From the NCBI GenBank assembly GCA_003165235.1, contig PLSV01000306.1:1-33131 (forward strand): a stretch of 33,131 bases of DNA. The letters run 5' to 3'. A program made the translations under genes and the position numbers. Below, in pieces: positions 23,921 to 31,468 of this stretch. The notes below the pieces were generated by a model that saw nothing but the letters and a program-made list of their open reading frames with translations, was not told the origin of the DNA and did no database searches. Every line of letters starts with the position of its first letter. The first letter of the stretch is position 1. Origin of the DNA: Syntrophobacteraceae bacterium. GTDB taxonomy: Bacteria > Desulfobacterota > Syntrophobacteria > Syntrophobacterales > Syntrophobacteraceae.

Positions 23921-25090
23921 ATGAAGCAGACTCAGGGATTACCCCGCGCCATAGAGTTGATGAATGCTTTTGCCGCTATGACCGGACTTGCGCCGGCGAG
24001 TGAGGCGCCAAGACGATACCTGTGGACCGATGCTTTTGCGGTTTGCAATTTCCTCGGGCTGTATCGGCAAACGAATGATGAAGAGCACAAAAAACTTGCT
24101 CTCCTGCTTGTCGATCAGGTCCATAACATTCTTGGACGGCATCGTGACGACGATCGGCGAAAGGGCTGGATCAGCGGTCTCGATGAGCGGGAAGGGGAAC
24201 GGCGCCCCACTGTGGGAGGACTGCGGATTGGCAAGAAAATGAACGAACGGGGCCCCGATGATCCTTTTGACGAGCAGCTCGAATGGGATCGTGACGGGCA
24301 GTATTATCACTACCTCACTAAATGGATGTACGCCCTCAACTGCGTCAGCTCGATCACGGGGGACCCGGCCTACGTACGGTGGGCCGTTGAGCTTGCAAAA
24401 ACGGCTTACGCCAAATTCACCGTTGGCCCTTCTTACGGAGACCAGAGACGAATGTACTGGAAGATGAGCATCGACCTGTCGTACCCTCTCGTAGCATCCA
24501 TGGGGCGTCACGACCCTCTCGATGGGCTCATTGTCTATTGTGAGCTTCAGGCAGGGTTGGCCGGAGGTTCGGAAGACTCTTTGGATCTGACCGGTGAAAT
24601 CGAAGGTCTGGCTGCCATGTGCAAGGGAAAAGATTGGACAACCGATGACCCTCTCGGTATTGGCGGTCTTTTATCGGATGCCTATAGAACAGCCCAAATG
24701 ATGGTGAGCGGAGCTTTTCCGCAGGCCGGTCTTTTAGCGGTCCTGTTGGACGCGTGCCGGCTCGGATTGCGCGCCTATCTGAGCACGGATTCGCTGGAAG
24801 CTCCGGCTCGGCGCCGGCTGGCATTCAGGGAACTGGGGGTTTCCATCGGGCTGCATGCTCTTGAAAGGTTGCAGCGGCTCATTGAAGGAAAGCCGGGCAT
24901 TTTCGACAAGGCGCCATCGCTGGCCAGGCAAGTTGAAATCCTGATGCGGTATGGACCTCTGGCGGAAATCATCGAAGACTTCTGGCTCGATCCGGCTAAC
25001 AGAGAGGCGCCCAGTTTTACGGACCATCGCGACATCAACACAGTCATGCTCGCTACAAGTCTGGCGCCTGACGGATACCTGATGCTCTAG
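23921..25090 (+). CDS. Conserved-looking helical protein, possible six-hairpin glycosidase-like fold
   Basis: A 389-residue cytoplasmic protein whose family I recognise only loosely. The sequence alternates amphipathic helices with short aromatic loops: YLWTDAFAVCNFLGLYRQT, GWISGLDEREGERRPTVGGL, EWDRDGQYYHYLTKWMYALN, YWKMSIDLSYPLVASMGRHD and HRDINTVMLATSL. Helix pairs carrying W/Y/D-rich turns are typical of (alpha/alpha)6 barrel proteins such as six-hairpin glycosidases, and the conserved acidic residues in DRDGQYY and SGLDERE could be catalytic. This is a structural guess, not a family match. There is no signal peptide. A weak GAGGA ribosome-binding site lies at the edge of repeat R2. The gene appears intact and monocistronic. 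Confidence 0.75.
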   Translation: MKQTQGLPRAIELMNAFAAMTGLAPASEAPRRYLWTDAFAVCNFLGLYRQTNDEEHKKLALLLVDQVHNILGRHRDDDRRKGWISGLDEREGERRPTVGGLRIGKKMNERGPDDPFDEQLEWDRDGQYYHYLTKWMYALNCVSSITGDPAYVRWAVELAKTAYAKFTVGPSYGDQRRMYWKMSIDLSYPLVASMGRHDPLDGLIVYCELQAGLAGGSEDSLDLTGEIEGLAAMCKGKDWTTDDPLGIGGLLSDAYRTAQMMVSGAFPQAGLLAVLLDACRLGLRAYLSTDSLEAPARRRLAFRELGVSIGLHALERLQRLIEGKPGIFDKAPSLARQVEILMRYGPLAEIIEDFWLDPANREAPSFTDHRDINTVMLATSLAPDGYLML

Positions 25091-25094
25091 GCGC

Positions 25095-25130
25095 TGCGGT
25101 CCCTCGCCGCTACGCGGCTCATTTCAGCGG
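25095..25130 (-). repeat. Degenerate relative of the dispersed repeat (R4)
   Basis: Read on the minus strand this contains ATGAGC-C-GCGTAGCGG-CGAGG-GACCGC, close to the core of R1 (ATGAGCGCGTAGCGGGAAGG then CCGACCGC). GCCGC-GTA-GCGGC forms a perfect hairpin. The outer ends of the R1-R3 family are missing, so it may be a decayed copy or a related hairpin. Confidence 0.4.
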
Positions 25131-25160
25131 TCGGCCACACGCGCTTGCGCGTGTGGCCGA
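25131..25160. repeat. Perfect 14-bp stem hairpin
   Basis: TCGGCCACACGCGC and GCGCGTGTGGCCGA are exact complements separated by TT. The hairpin lies between the helical protein ending at 25090 and the SDR ending at 25244, which converge. No T run follows on either strand, so it is either a factor-assisted or bidirectional terminator or part of the adjoining repeat. Confidence 0.7.
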
Positions 25161-25243
25161 AATCCTGGGGAGTGCGGGGTATCTTTAAAATGAAAAAAAT
25201 CCCCCGCTCAGTTTGGGGTGATTAGACGCTCTACGAATGCATA

Positions 25244-26017
25244 TTAGCGGCGCTTCGCGCCGGTAAGTCGTAACAGCCAAAGCACAAGCGCCGGCGCCAG
25301 GCGATAGCTCCAGCCGTAGAGCCGAAGCATGAAAGGATGCAGCGAATCGCGCCTCGGACGTTCTGCAAGTCGCGCGATTATACGGCCGCATTCGTCGGTG
25401 GACAAGGTCCGTATGGTATTGGCGATGCGCGGCATGTTCTCTGCTGCGCCGGGATTGTGTTCGTAGTATGGGCTGTTCACCCGGCCGAAGACGACGTTGC
25501 AGCTTCGGACTCCCGTGCCGCTGAGGTCCTGGCATAGGGATTCGTGCAGACCGCGCAGCGCCCAGCGCGCAGCCGCATAGCCTACCGACGACGGCCATGG
25601 AAAGATTGAAGCTGGTGAATTGACGTGGATGATCACGCCGGACCGGCGCGCCAGCATGTCTCGCATGAAAGCATGCGTGATATTGAAGGCCGCCAGGTAT
25701 GGCGCCTGCATCATGAAAAGCGCCTCAACTGGAGTCGTGTCCTCGATCAGCTTCCACTGTCCCGCGCCTGCGCAATTGACTATAACGTCCGGGCTGCCGT
25801 AGTTGCGCCGAACACGCTCTGCGAGCGTCAGCACATCTTCGCCGGAGGCGGCGTCACAAACCTCTACGGCCGCAGAGCCACCGACGCCGTTGGCGACACT
25901 TTCGAGCTCCGCGCGCCGTCGGGCAACCAAAATGACGCGGAAGCCTCGATCCGAGAGGTGACGGGCAGCGTCCGCCCCGATGCCGCTGGAGGCTCCAGTG
26001 ATCAGCGCAATCTTCAT
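25244..26017 (-). CDS. Short-chain dehydrogenase/reductase with Arg in place of the catalytic Lys
   Basis: A 257-residue SDR with the NAD(P)-binding motif TGASSGIG (7-14), RRR after the second strand (favouring NADP), NCAGAG at 81-86, and the active-site Ser S134 thirteen residues before Tyr Y147, as usual. The canonical Y-x-x-x-K reads YAAAR: the lysine that activates the tyrosine and binds the ribose is R151. The C-terminal ~30 residues are hydrophobic and basic (MLRLYGWSYRLAPALVLWLL), suggesting membrane association. The substrate is unknown. By eye the gene is more GC-rich than its neighbours, which may indicate transfer. It lies 91 bases upstream of the ferredoxin-type gene's end, on the same strand. 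Confidence 0.87.
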   Translation of the reverse strand: MKIALITGASSGIGADAARHLSDRGFRVILVARRRAELESVANGVGGSAAVEVCDAASGEDVLTLAERVRRNYGSPDVIVNCAGAGQWKLIEDTTPVEALFMMQAPYLAAFNITHAFMRDMLARRSGVIIHVNSPASIFPWPSSVGYAAARWALRGLHESLCQDLSGTGVRSCNVVFGRVNSPYYEHNPGAAENMPRIANTIRTLSTDECGRIIARLAERPRRDSLHPFMLRLYGWSYRLAPALVLWLLRLTGAKRR

Positions 26018-26108
26018 GAAACTGCTCCTCGGATCATGTCACCCAATGCCGGACCTAAGCCGCGGCCTGCAGGCTGTAGGCTGTAGGGTCATATGCCTGG
26101 GGCCGGCC

Positions 26109-27179
26109 TTAGGGTTTGGCCGTTCGCTCCTCAGCAATGCGCTGGGATCTTTCCATTTTGTTCAAAGGCGGTATGGATTTTTGCGCCTCGGGCTTTTCCT
26201 GAAGGCGTATCGCCTCTTCCGGACAGGTTGTAACGCAAAGACCACACCCGATACAGCGTTTGCGGAGGATAGAGGCAGACTCTCCATCCATTTCTATGGC
26301 CTCCATCTGACATCGGTCCATGCAGGTCCCGCAGCCGGCGCATAGCTCCTGGTCAATGGTTGCAAAATAATTCGATGCGGCATGATTGGCCGGTTCCGGA
26401 AGCCGTTTGAGATTTATGAGAATCTGGCAGCAGCACCCGCAGCAGGTGCATATATTGCTCACTTTTTGGGTGTTGGAAGGTTGTAGAACCAACCCGGCCT
26501 TTTCCGCCCGATCGAGTATCTCCAAAGCCTCCTGCTGATCGATCGGGCGCCCCAGCCCGTTTTCTTCGTAATATCGAGCCCCCAGGCCAAAAACCAGGCA
26601 GGCCTCAAGCGGCCTGTCACAGCCAGCGCCCGTCATCTTGTGCTCCCTTCTGCATATGCACGGAGCGACTATAATCTCATCCTCGCCGGAAATAATCCTG
26701 CGGGCCTCCTCATATGGCATTATCACCTGTTCGGCCGCGAGCGCCCTGGCGACGGGAATGGTCCGAAGCTGCGGGTTTTTCAACTGGCTGCTCTGTTTGG
26801 AAAAATAGGGCATGAATTCGCGCACATCTTTGATGAGACCCTCATCGAGGTCGTTTACGTGATACTCCCAGATGCCAACCATGAAGGGTGCGGCCATGTA
26901 TCGGACTTCCGGTCCTTTGCGGATCCGGAAGATCAAACCCTTGAGGGACATCTCTTCGAGCTTTAGGGCGGTGTTCGCGGGGTCGAGTCCGCTCCGGGCT
27001 GCGATGGCGCCCGGAGGTTCGGGCTTCTGGGTGACCAACTGAGCCAACGCGGCCTGCTCCGGGGTGAAAAGCCTGCGAAGGATGCGAATCTCTATTCCTT
27101 CCGGGGTCCGAGGATATCCTTCAGGAAGCCGGTCGAGGTGGTCCGCCAGTTTCTCATAGACTTCATGGCTTTCATCCAT
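26109..27179 (-). CDS. 4Fe-4S dicluster ferredoxin-type protein with N-terminal winged-helix-like region
   Basis: A 356-residue protein. Residues about 1-105 look like a winged helix (EQAALAQLVTQKPEPPGAIA, GLDPANTALKLEEMSLKGLI, then a wing EVRYMAAPF). A central cysteine-rich part follows (CICRREHKMTGAGCDRPLEA, then CTCCGCCCQIL). The C-terminus holds two classic [4Fe-4S] motifs, CAGCGTCMDRCQMEAIE and CIGCGLCVTTCPEEAI. Such proteins are common in sulfate reducers and syntrophs and are presumed electron carriers or redox-sensing proteins; the partner here is unknown. The ATG at 27179 has AAAGG 8 bases upstream. An alternative ATG at 27233 would add 18 residues including an extra CPGC, and cannot be excluded. 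It is followed on the same strand by the SDR. Confidence 0.85.
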   Translation of the reverse strand: MDESHEVYEKLADHLDRLPEGYPRTPEGIEIRILRRLFTPEQAALAQLVTQKPEPPGAIAARSGLDPANTALKLEEMSLKGLIFRIRKGPEVRYMAAPFMVGIWEYHVNDLDEGLIKDVREFMPYFSKQSSQLKNPQLRTIPVARALAAEQVIMPYEEARRIISGEDEIIVAPCICRREHKMTGAGCDRPLEACLVFGLGARYYEENGLGRPIDQQEALEILDRAEKAGLVLQPSNTQKVSNICTCCGCCCQILINLKRLPEPANHAASNYFATIDQELCAGCGTCMDRCQMEAIEMDGESASILRKRCIGCGLCVTTCPEEAIRLQEKPEAQKSIPPLNKMERSQRIAEERTAKP

Positions 27180-27590
27180 AACGCTTGCCTTTCCGTACGC
27201 ATCCCGCCACCGGGAAAGGCAGCCGGGACACATAACATTTTAGTTGTTCAGTTATTGTCGGATTCGCCCGTTCACCCCTTCTTCCCTCAAGGCGTCAATC
27301 ACCACGCAGAGGTCCCTGCAGAACTGGTTGAAGGTCCATAACGCCTTCCCTTTTTACATCTATAGATCATATAGCGCTACGATATATGTGTCAAGGGGAA
27401 AATGCTGCCGCAAGAACTCACAAGGCGAAATCGATAAGGGCTGGGCCATGGCCGGTGAAACAATCTCGACGCTCCGCGAGGCGGGGACCGCAACCGGGAT
27501 CGGCGGTCAAACCCTCGGATCAGAGCCTGTCCCTGACTCGAACCGGGGCTAGGGGCAGGCTTCGGCCGCCCCTGAAACCTTCTCCTTCCC
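27180..27590. other. Intergenic region between ferredoxin-type and phosphorylase genes
   Basis: No gene is supported; the plus-strand frames at 27244-27640 lack ribosome-binding sites. An AT-rich patch (27355-27395) may hold the leftward promoter of the ferredoxin-type gene. A hairpin pairs CCTGTCCCT with AGGGGCAGG (about 27522-27557) shortly after the phosphorylase stop, without a T run; it may help end phosphorylase transcription. Confidence 0.4.
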
Positions 27591-29222
27591 TTACCTGTAA
27601 TAGTTGCGAAAATACTCGAGCACCATCCTGTGGGTATTGAACTGAGGGGTTATGTCGGAGATGGACCGCCTCATAATGGATAGCCATTTTCTGGGGTTGG
27701 CATAGTAGGTCGTAACCATGTCTTCAAGGTCACGGTAGAGGTCGGCGGTGGCTGCTTCATCAGCCTGGTCCTCGTCGTCGCCTATGGCCCACCCATTCAC
27801 CCGGTCTTTGCAGGCTTCCCGCCACCATCCGTCCAGAACGCTCATATTTACTCCGCCGTTAAAGCAAACTTTCATGCCGCTCGTGCCGCTCGCTTCCCTT
27901 GGACGGCGAGGTGTATTGAGCCAGACGTCCGCCCCCGAAGTCATCAGGCCCGCCACCCAGATGTTGTAATTTGGAACAAATACCAGCCGAAGCTGTTTTT
28001 CGTATTGCTTCCCGATATTTACTACCGCCCGGATCAACTCTTTTCCTGCTTGGTCCTGCGGATGGGCTTTCCCTGCGAATACCAACTGCACTCGGTCATG
28101 AGACAGATTGAATAGAAATTCCAGATCGCTGAAAATGAGGGTTGCGCGCTTATAAGCTGCCGCGCGCCGCGCAAAGCAGATCGTGAGCTGTTCCTCTGTA
28201 AACCCTGCGGCGGACAGGGAATTTATGTATCTTATGAGCCGCTTTTTGGCCTTCCTTTTGGCCTCGACGATGTCGTTGTCCGGAATTGCGGAAATGTCAC
28301 CGAGTTGTTGGGGGTCCTGCCGCCAGGCCGGGAGGTATTTGTCGTATAGATCCCTGAATTCAGGGCCGGTCCAGCTCAGGTGGTGCACGCCGTTTGTGAT
28401 GTGGGCGATGTTGAACCCTGGAAACATCTGCCTGGATATTTCCCCGTGCAGTTGACTCACCCCGTTTGCGGCGCGCGACAAATTGAGGGCCAGAACGGTG
28501 GTGTTTAGAATATCGCCGCCAGCAAGTTTCCTGATATTTGAGGGCAGGTATTCCCCGATTACCTTCCATGCGAGGTTGTAGTCGAATTTATCGTGGCCGG
28601 CGGCGACCGGTGTATGCGTTGTGAAGACGCACCTCGATCTTACCTGCTCCTCGTCTCCTCGAAGGTCCTTGAGCATGGCGAGAGTGAGGAAGACCGCGTG
28701 CCCCTCGTTCATGTGATAGGTGGTGATTTGCGGCTCCAGGCGTTTGAACGCCAGGTATCCGCCGATTCCCAGAATCGCTTCCTGCGATATCCGGGTATGC
28801 TGGTCTCCACCGTAGAGATACTGGGTTATGAGCCGGTCTTCGGGCGCGTTTCCCGGAAGATCCGTGTCGAGAAAATAGACCGGGACGCGTCCCGATCCGG
28901 TCTCGTTATGCATCCCAACCACGTTGTGCTTCCAGACGCCCACCTGCACGTCCCGGCCTTCGATCCTTACGGTCACCTTGAGCGGCAGAGGCTCCATGAA
29001 CGCGCGCGGGTCGAAGTAAGGGTACATCTCTTCCTGCTGCCCAAATGGGTTTATATTCTGGATGAAGTAGCCCCGCTTGTAGAGAAGAGTTACGGCGACC
29101 AGCGGGATGCTGAGGTCGGCGGCGGATTTGATGTGGTCCCCGGCCAGAATGCCAAGCCCTCCGCTGTAGGTCGGAATGCTTTCATTGAGCCCTATTTCCA
29201 TGCTGAAGTATGCGACTTTCAT
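27591..29222 (-). CDS. glgP: Alpha-glucan (glycogen/maltodextrin) phosphorylase, short form
   Basis: A 543-residue GT35 phosphorylase that releases glucose-1-phosphate from alpha-1,4-glucans using pyridoxal phosphate. It starts MKVAYFSMEIGLNESIPTYS with GGLGILAGD, the N-terminus of the short bacterial and archaeal type that lacks the long regulatory region of about 800-residue enzymes. Other conserved parts are HMNEGHAVF, FTTHTPVAAGHDKFD, HITNGVHHLSW, FARRAAAYKRATL, and the PLP site EASGTSGMKVCFNGG with its lysine. All look intact. It is monocistronic and divergent from a radical SAM gene; upstream lie purine-rich heptamer repeats. With the GH57 protein it implies glycogen turnover. Confidence 0.92.
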   Translation of the reverse strand: MKVAYFSMEIGLNESIPTYSGGLGILAGDHIKSAADLSIPLVAVTLLYKRGYFIQNINPFGQQEEMYPYFDPRAFMEPLPLKVTVRIEGRDVQVGVWKHNVVGMHNETGSGRVPVYFLDTDLPGNAPEDRLITQYLYGGDQHTRISQEAILGIGGYLAFKRLEPQITTYHMNEGHAVFLTLAMLKDLRGDEEQVRSRCVFTTHTPVAAGHDKFDYNLAWKVIGEYLPSNIRKLAGGDILNTTVLALNLSRAANGVSQLHGEISRQMFPGFNIAHITNGVHHLSWTGPEFRDLYDKYLPAWRQDPQQLGDISAIPDNDIVEAKRKAKKRLIRYINSLSAAGFTEEQLTICFARRAAAYKRATLIFSDLEFLFNLSHDRVQLVFAGKAHPQDQAGKELIRAVVNIGKQYEKQLRLVFVPNYNIWVAGLMTSGADVWLNTPRRPREASGTSGMKVCFNGGVNMSVLDGWWREACKDRVNGWAIGDDEDQADEAATADLYRDLEDMVTTYYANPRKWLSIMRRSISDITPQFNTHRMVLEYFRNYYR

Positions 29223-29332
29223 CAGGCGGGTTTCGCTCCTGTGGTCTGATTGTTTACAGATTTGAACCTGAACTTATATCACACCGCCGGTGGTTTTGAA
29301 AAAAAACATGCCGCCATAACGGACGGGTTTTT

Positions 29333-29372
29333 TCTTCCCTCCGTCTTCCGTCCTTTGTCCTCCGTCCTCCGT
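29333..29372. repeat. Purine-rich heptamer repeat tract
   Basis: On the minus strand this reads as iterated 7-mers of the form GGACGGA, GGACAAA and AGACGGA. A similar tract occurs on the plus strand at 32917-32956. It lies in the gap between phosphorylase and the second radical SAM gene and encodes nothing recognisable. Confidence 0.55.
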
Positions 29373-29445
29373 GTATTTATCTTTGCTCCTAAGATTTGCG
29401 GTAAAATGTTACCATGAGGATCTGAAAAAGAACCGGGGAAAAACC

Positions 29446-30729
29446 ATGCGCGCGCTGCTGATTTCAGCCAATACCGAGCAACTTCAGATGCCTGTCCTGC
29501 CGATGGGCCTGGCGTGTGTCGCTGCAACGGCCGAGCATGCAGGCCATGAAGTCAGGCTTTTGAACCTCATGACGAAAGACGAGCTTCAGGAACTAACACT
29601 TGAAAATGCCGTTTCAGGTTTTAATCCTGAACTTATCGGGGTTTCGGTCAGAAACATCGACGATCAGTTCATGAAGTCTCCCAGGTTTCTTCTGGATGCC
29701 GTAAAAAATGTCGTGGCTTCCTGCCGCAGACTCACGTCGGTCCCTATCGTTCTGGGAGGAGCGGGATACAGCATGTATCCTCGAAGCGCACTGGCCTATC
29801 TTGGAGCGGACATGGGGATAAGAGGCGAGGGAGAAGCCGTTTTTGTGAAGCTGTTGAACGCACTTTCCCGAAAAGAGGACCTGGCCGTCGTTCCGAACCT
29901 GGTTTTGGCTGAGTCGGGCCGCGAAAATAAGACCGAGGTCCTAAAAAGGCTCGACGACTCCGTGTTGCCCGATCCCAACGGCCTGTTTTCATTTCCCACC
30001 GAATTCAAGGATCAGAAAATCTGGCTTCCTTTCCAGACCCGGAGGGGCTGCCCGATGGAATGCAGTTACTGTTCGACCGCAACCATAGAGGGGCGGATTT
30101 TGCGGAAAAGGTCCCCTGAAATTGTTGCCGATTCAATTTCACGGTTCGCTGAAGCAGGGTTTAAGAATTTTTTCTTTGTGGACAATACTTTTAATTTTCC
30201 TGCCTCGTATGCACGTGAGCTTTGCGGCGCGCTGGCCGGGAGAAATCTGGAAATCCGGTGGCGCAGCATACTCTATCCCTGGAAAGTCGATGAGGGTCTT
30301 ATCGAAAGGATGGCCAGGGCAGGGTGCGTCGAAGTGGCCCTCGGATTTGAGAGCGGGTCGAGGAAAATATTGCGTTCGTTCAACAAGAGGTTTCAGCCTG
30401 AAGAAGTCCGTATGATTTCGGAAATGCTTGACAAATACGGAATCGGGCGAATGGGGTTTCTTCTTCTCGGAGGGCCGGGAGAGACCAGGGAAACAGTCGA
30501 GGAGAGCCTGGAGTTTGCGGATTCTCTCGAATTGGAAGCAATGAAGATCACCACCGGAATCCGGATTTATCCATATACGGCCTTGGCCGCAGCCGCTGTA
30601 GCCGAGGGGGTTGTTTCACCCCCTGACAATCTCCTGCGTCCGGCGTTTTATCTGGCCGCGGGGCTTGAAGGTTGGATAGAGGAAAAGGTTTCCGATTGGC
30701 TCAAAAGAAGACCCAACTGGCATAGTTGA
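29446..30729 (+). CDS. B12-binding-type radical SAM protein
   Basis: A 427-residue radical SAM protein with an N-terminal cobalamin-binding-like domain (about 1-145: MRALLISANTEQLQMPVLPM, GLACVAATAEHAGHEV, LIGVSVRNID, VLGGAGYSMYP, GIRGEGE). The radical SAM core (about 190-390) has C202, C206 and C209 in RRGCPMECSYCST, then FFVDNTFNFP, VALGFESGS and LLLGGPGETRET. This layout is shared by methyltransferases and ring-modifying enzymes of the B12 radical SAM class. The product is unknown, and it is only distantly similar to the other such protein at 9623. GGGGA about 8 bases upstream supports ATG 29446; the longer frame from 29371 begins in non-conserved sequence. It is divergent from the phosphorylase. 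Confidence 0.85.
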   Translation: MRALLISANTEQLQMPVLPMGLACVAATAEHAGHEVRLLNLMTKDELQELTLENAVSGFNPELIGVSVRNIDDQFMKSPRFLLDAVKNVVASCRRLTSVPIVLGGAGYSMYPRSALAYLGADMGIRGEGEAVFVKLLNALSRKEDLAVVPNLVLAESGRENKTEVLKRLDDSVLPDPNGLFSFPTEFKDQKIWLPFQTRRGCPMECSYCSTATIEGRILRKRSPEIVADSISRFAEAGFKNFFFVDNTFNFPASYARELCGALAGRNLEIRWRSILYPWKVDEGLIERMARAGCVEVALGFESGSRKILRSFNKRFQPEEVRMISEMLDKYGIGRMGFLLLGGPGETRETVEESLEFADSLELEAMKITTGIRIYPYTALAAAAVAEGVVSPPDNLLRPAFYLAAGLEGWIEEKVSDWLKRRPNWHS

Positions 30730-30763
30730 AGGTCCTGCCGCCCCGGCCGGGGGAGACGCAAAT

Positions 30764-30830
30764 ATGCCGAAAGTCACGATCCACCCCGCAAGCTATGAAA
30801 CTATCCGCGCTGTAAACAGGAGGATGAAAA
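30764..30830 (+). pseudogene. Possible 5' remnant of a DUF362-type gene
   Basis: An ATG at 30764 preceded by GGGGGAG opens a frame MPKVTIHPASYETIRAVNRR that resembles the start of DUF362 iron-sulfur proteins as I remember it. After about 20 codons the frame runs through the holin-like gene and loses any family look. It may be a truncated gene start, or a coincidental leader. Confidence 0.25.
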
Positions 30831-31226
30831 TTGAAAGGTATTATGATAAGATGGCTGCTCCTGACGATTTCGATTATTCTTACCTCTTACCTGGTCGACG
30901 GCATATATGTCGCGAGCTTCTCTGCGGCCCTTTTCGCCGCGTTGGTGCTCGGCGTACTGAATGCCCTGTTCCGGCCGATACTGATCATCATCACCCTTCC
31001 GATCAATATCCTCACTTTGGGCCTTTTTACATTCGTTATAAATGCCCTGCTTTTGAAAATGGTCTCAGGAGTAGTTCCCGGCTTTTACGTCCATGGGTTC
31101 TGGTCGGCAGTTTTCGGCTCTGTCATAATCAGCCTCGTGAGTTGGTTGCTCAGTTCATTTGTCAATGAGAGGGGCAGGATCAGTTACATCGAGCTGAAGA
31201 AAAAGAACGGGGATTTCTGGGAATAA
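30831..31226 (+). CDS. Membrane protein of the YvlD/phage holin 4 superfamily (PF04020-like)
   Basis: A 131-residue protein with four hydrophobic segments at about 5-22, 28-45, 48-70 and 88-108. The family landmarks LVLGVLNALFRPILIIITLP and INILTLGLFTFVINALLL are those of the small four-helix membrane proteins annotated as phage holin family 4 or YvlD. Despite the name, chromosomal members are not phage genes and have no proven function. Two starts are possible. TTG at 30831 has a perfect AGGAGG 7 bases upstream; ATG at 30843 has AAAGG 4 bases upstream. TTG is preferred on the stronger ribosome-binding site. Repeat R3 begins 21 bases after the stop. Confidence 0.87.
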   Translation: MKGIMIRWLLLTISIILTSYLVDGIYVASFSAALFAALVLGVLNALFRPILIIITLPINILTLGLFTFVINALLLKMVSGVVPGFYVHGFWSAVFGSVIISLVSWLLSSFVNERGRISYIELKKKNGDFWE

Positions 31227-31247
31227 CGGGCGTGAAATGCCGGCCCC

Positions 31248-31376
31248 CCTCGTATGATAGACTTATATAGTACACTACCTAAGAGAATAAGCACTGTGCG
31301 TCGTATGAGCGCGTAGCGGGCAGGCCGACCGCGCGACACGTCTATCTGGCGCGTTGGGCGTTCGCGGGAGGCCTTG
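31248..31376 (+). repeat. Structured dispersed repeat, copy R3
   Basis: This 129-bp copy has the same ends as R1 (CCTCGTATGATAGAC and GCGGGAGGCCTTG) and shares CTGTGCG, then GTATGAGCGCGTAGCGGG and AGGCCGACCGC. Its outer arms GATAGAC and GTCTATC are exact complements. It differs from R1 mainly in the AT-rich segment after the left arm. It lies between the YvlD-like gene and the small gene at 31469, with 92 bases to the latter's ATG. Confidence 0.8.
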
Positions 31377-31468
31377 TTCCCGGGAAAAATATCGGCGCCG
31401 TCCTATGTCATTCGACGCGATGATGATTACTAAAAGAGGGTTAGCGTTTAGTTTGGAGGAGTTAGATT

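Noticed and set aside
27518-27560. Minus-strand GGTTCGAGTC flanked by CCC and GGG, like a tRNA T-arm
   Set aside because: The T-stem has a mismatch, and no acceptor, D-arm or anticodon arm can be built around it; the segment is better explained as part of a hairpin after the phosphorylase gene.
30831-31226. Phage holin, suggesting a prophage
   Set aside because: The protein belongs to the chromosomal YvlD-type branch of the holin 4 superfamily; no other phage gene is present.
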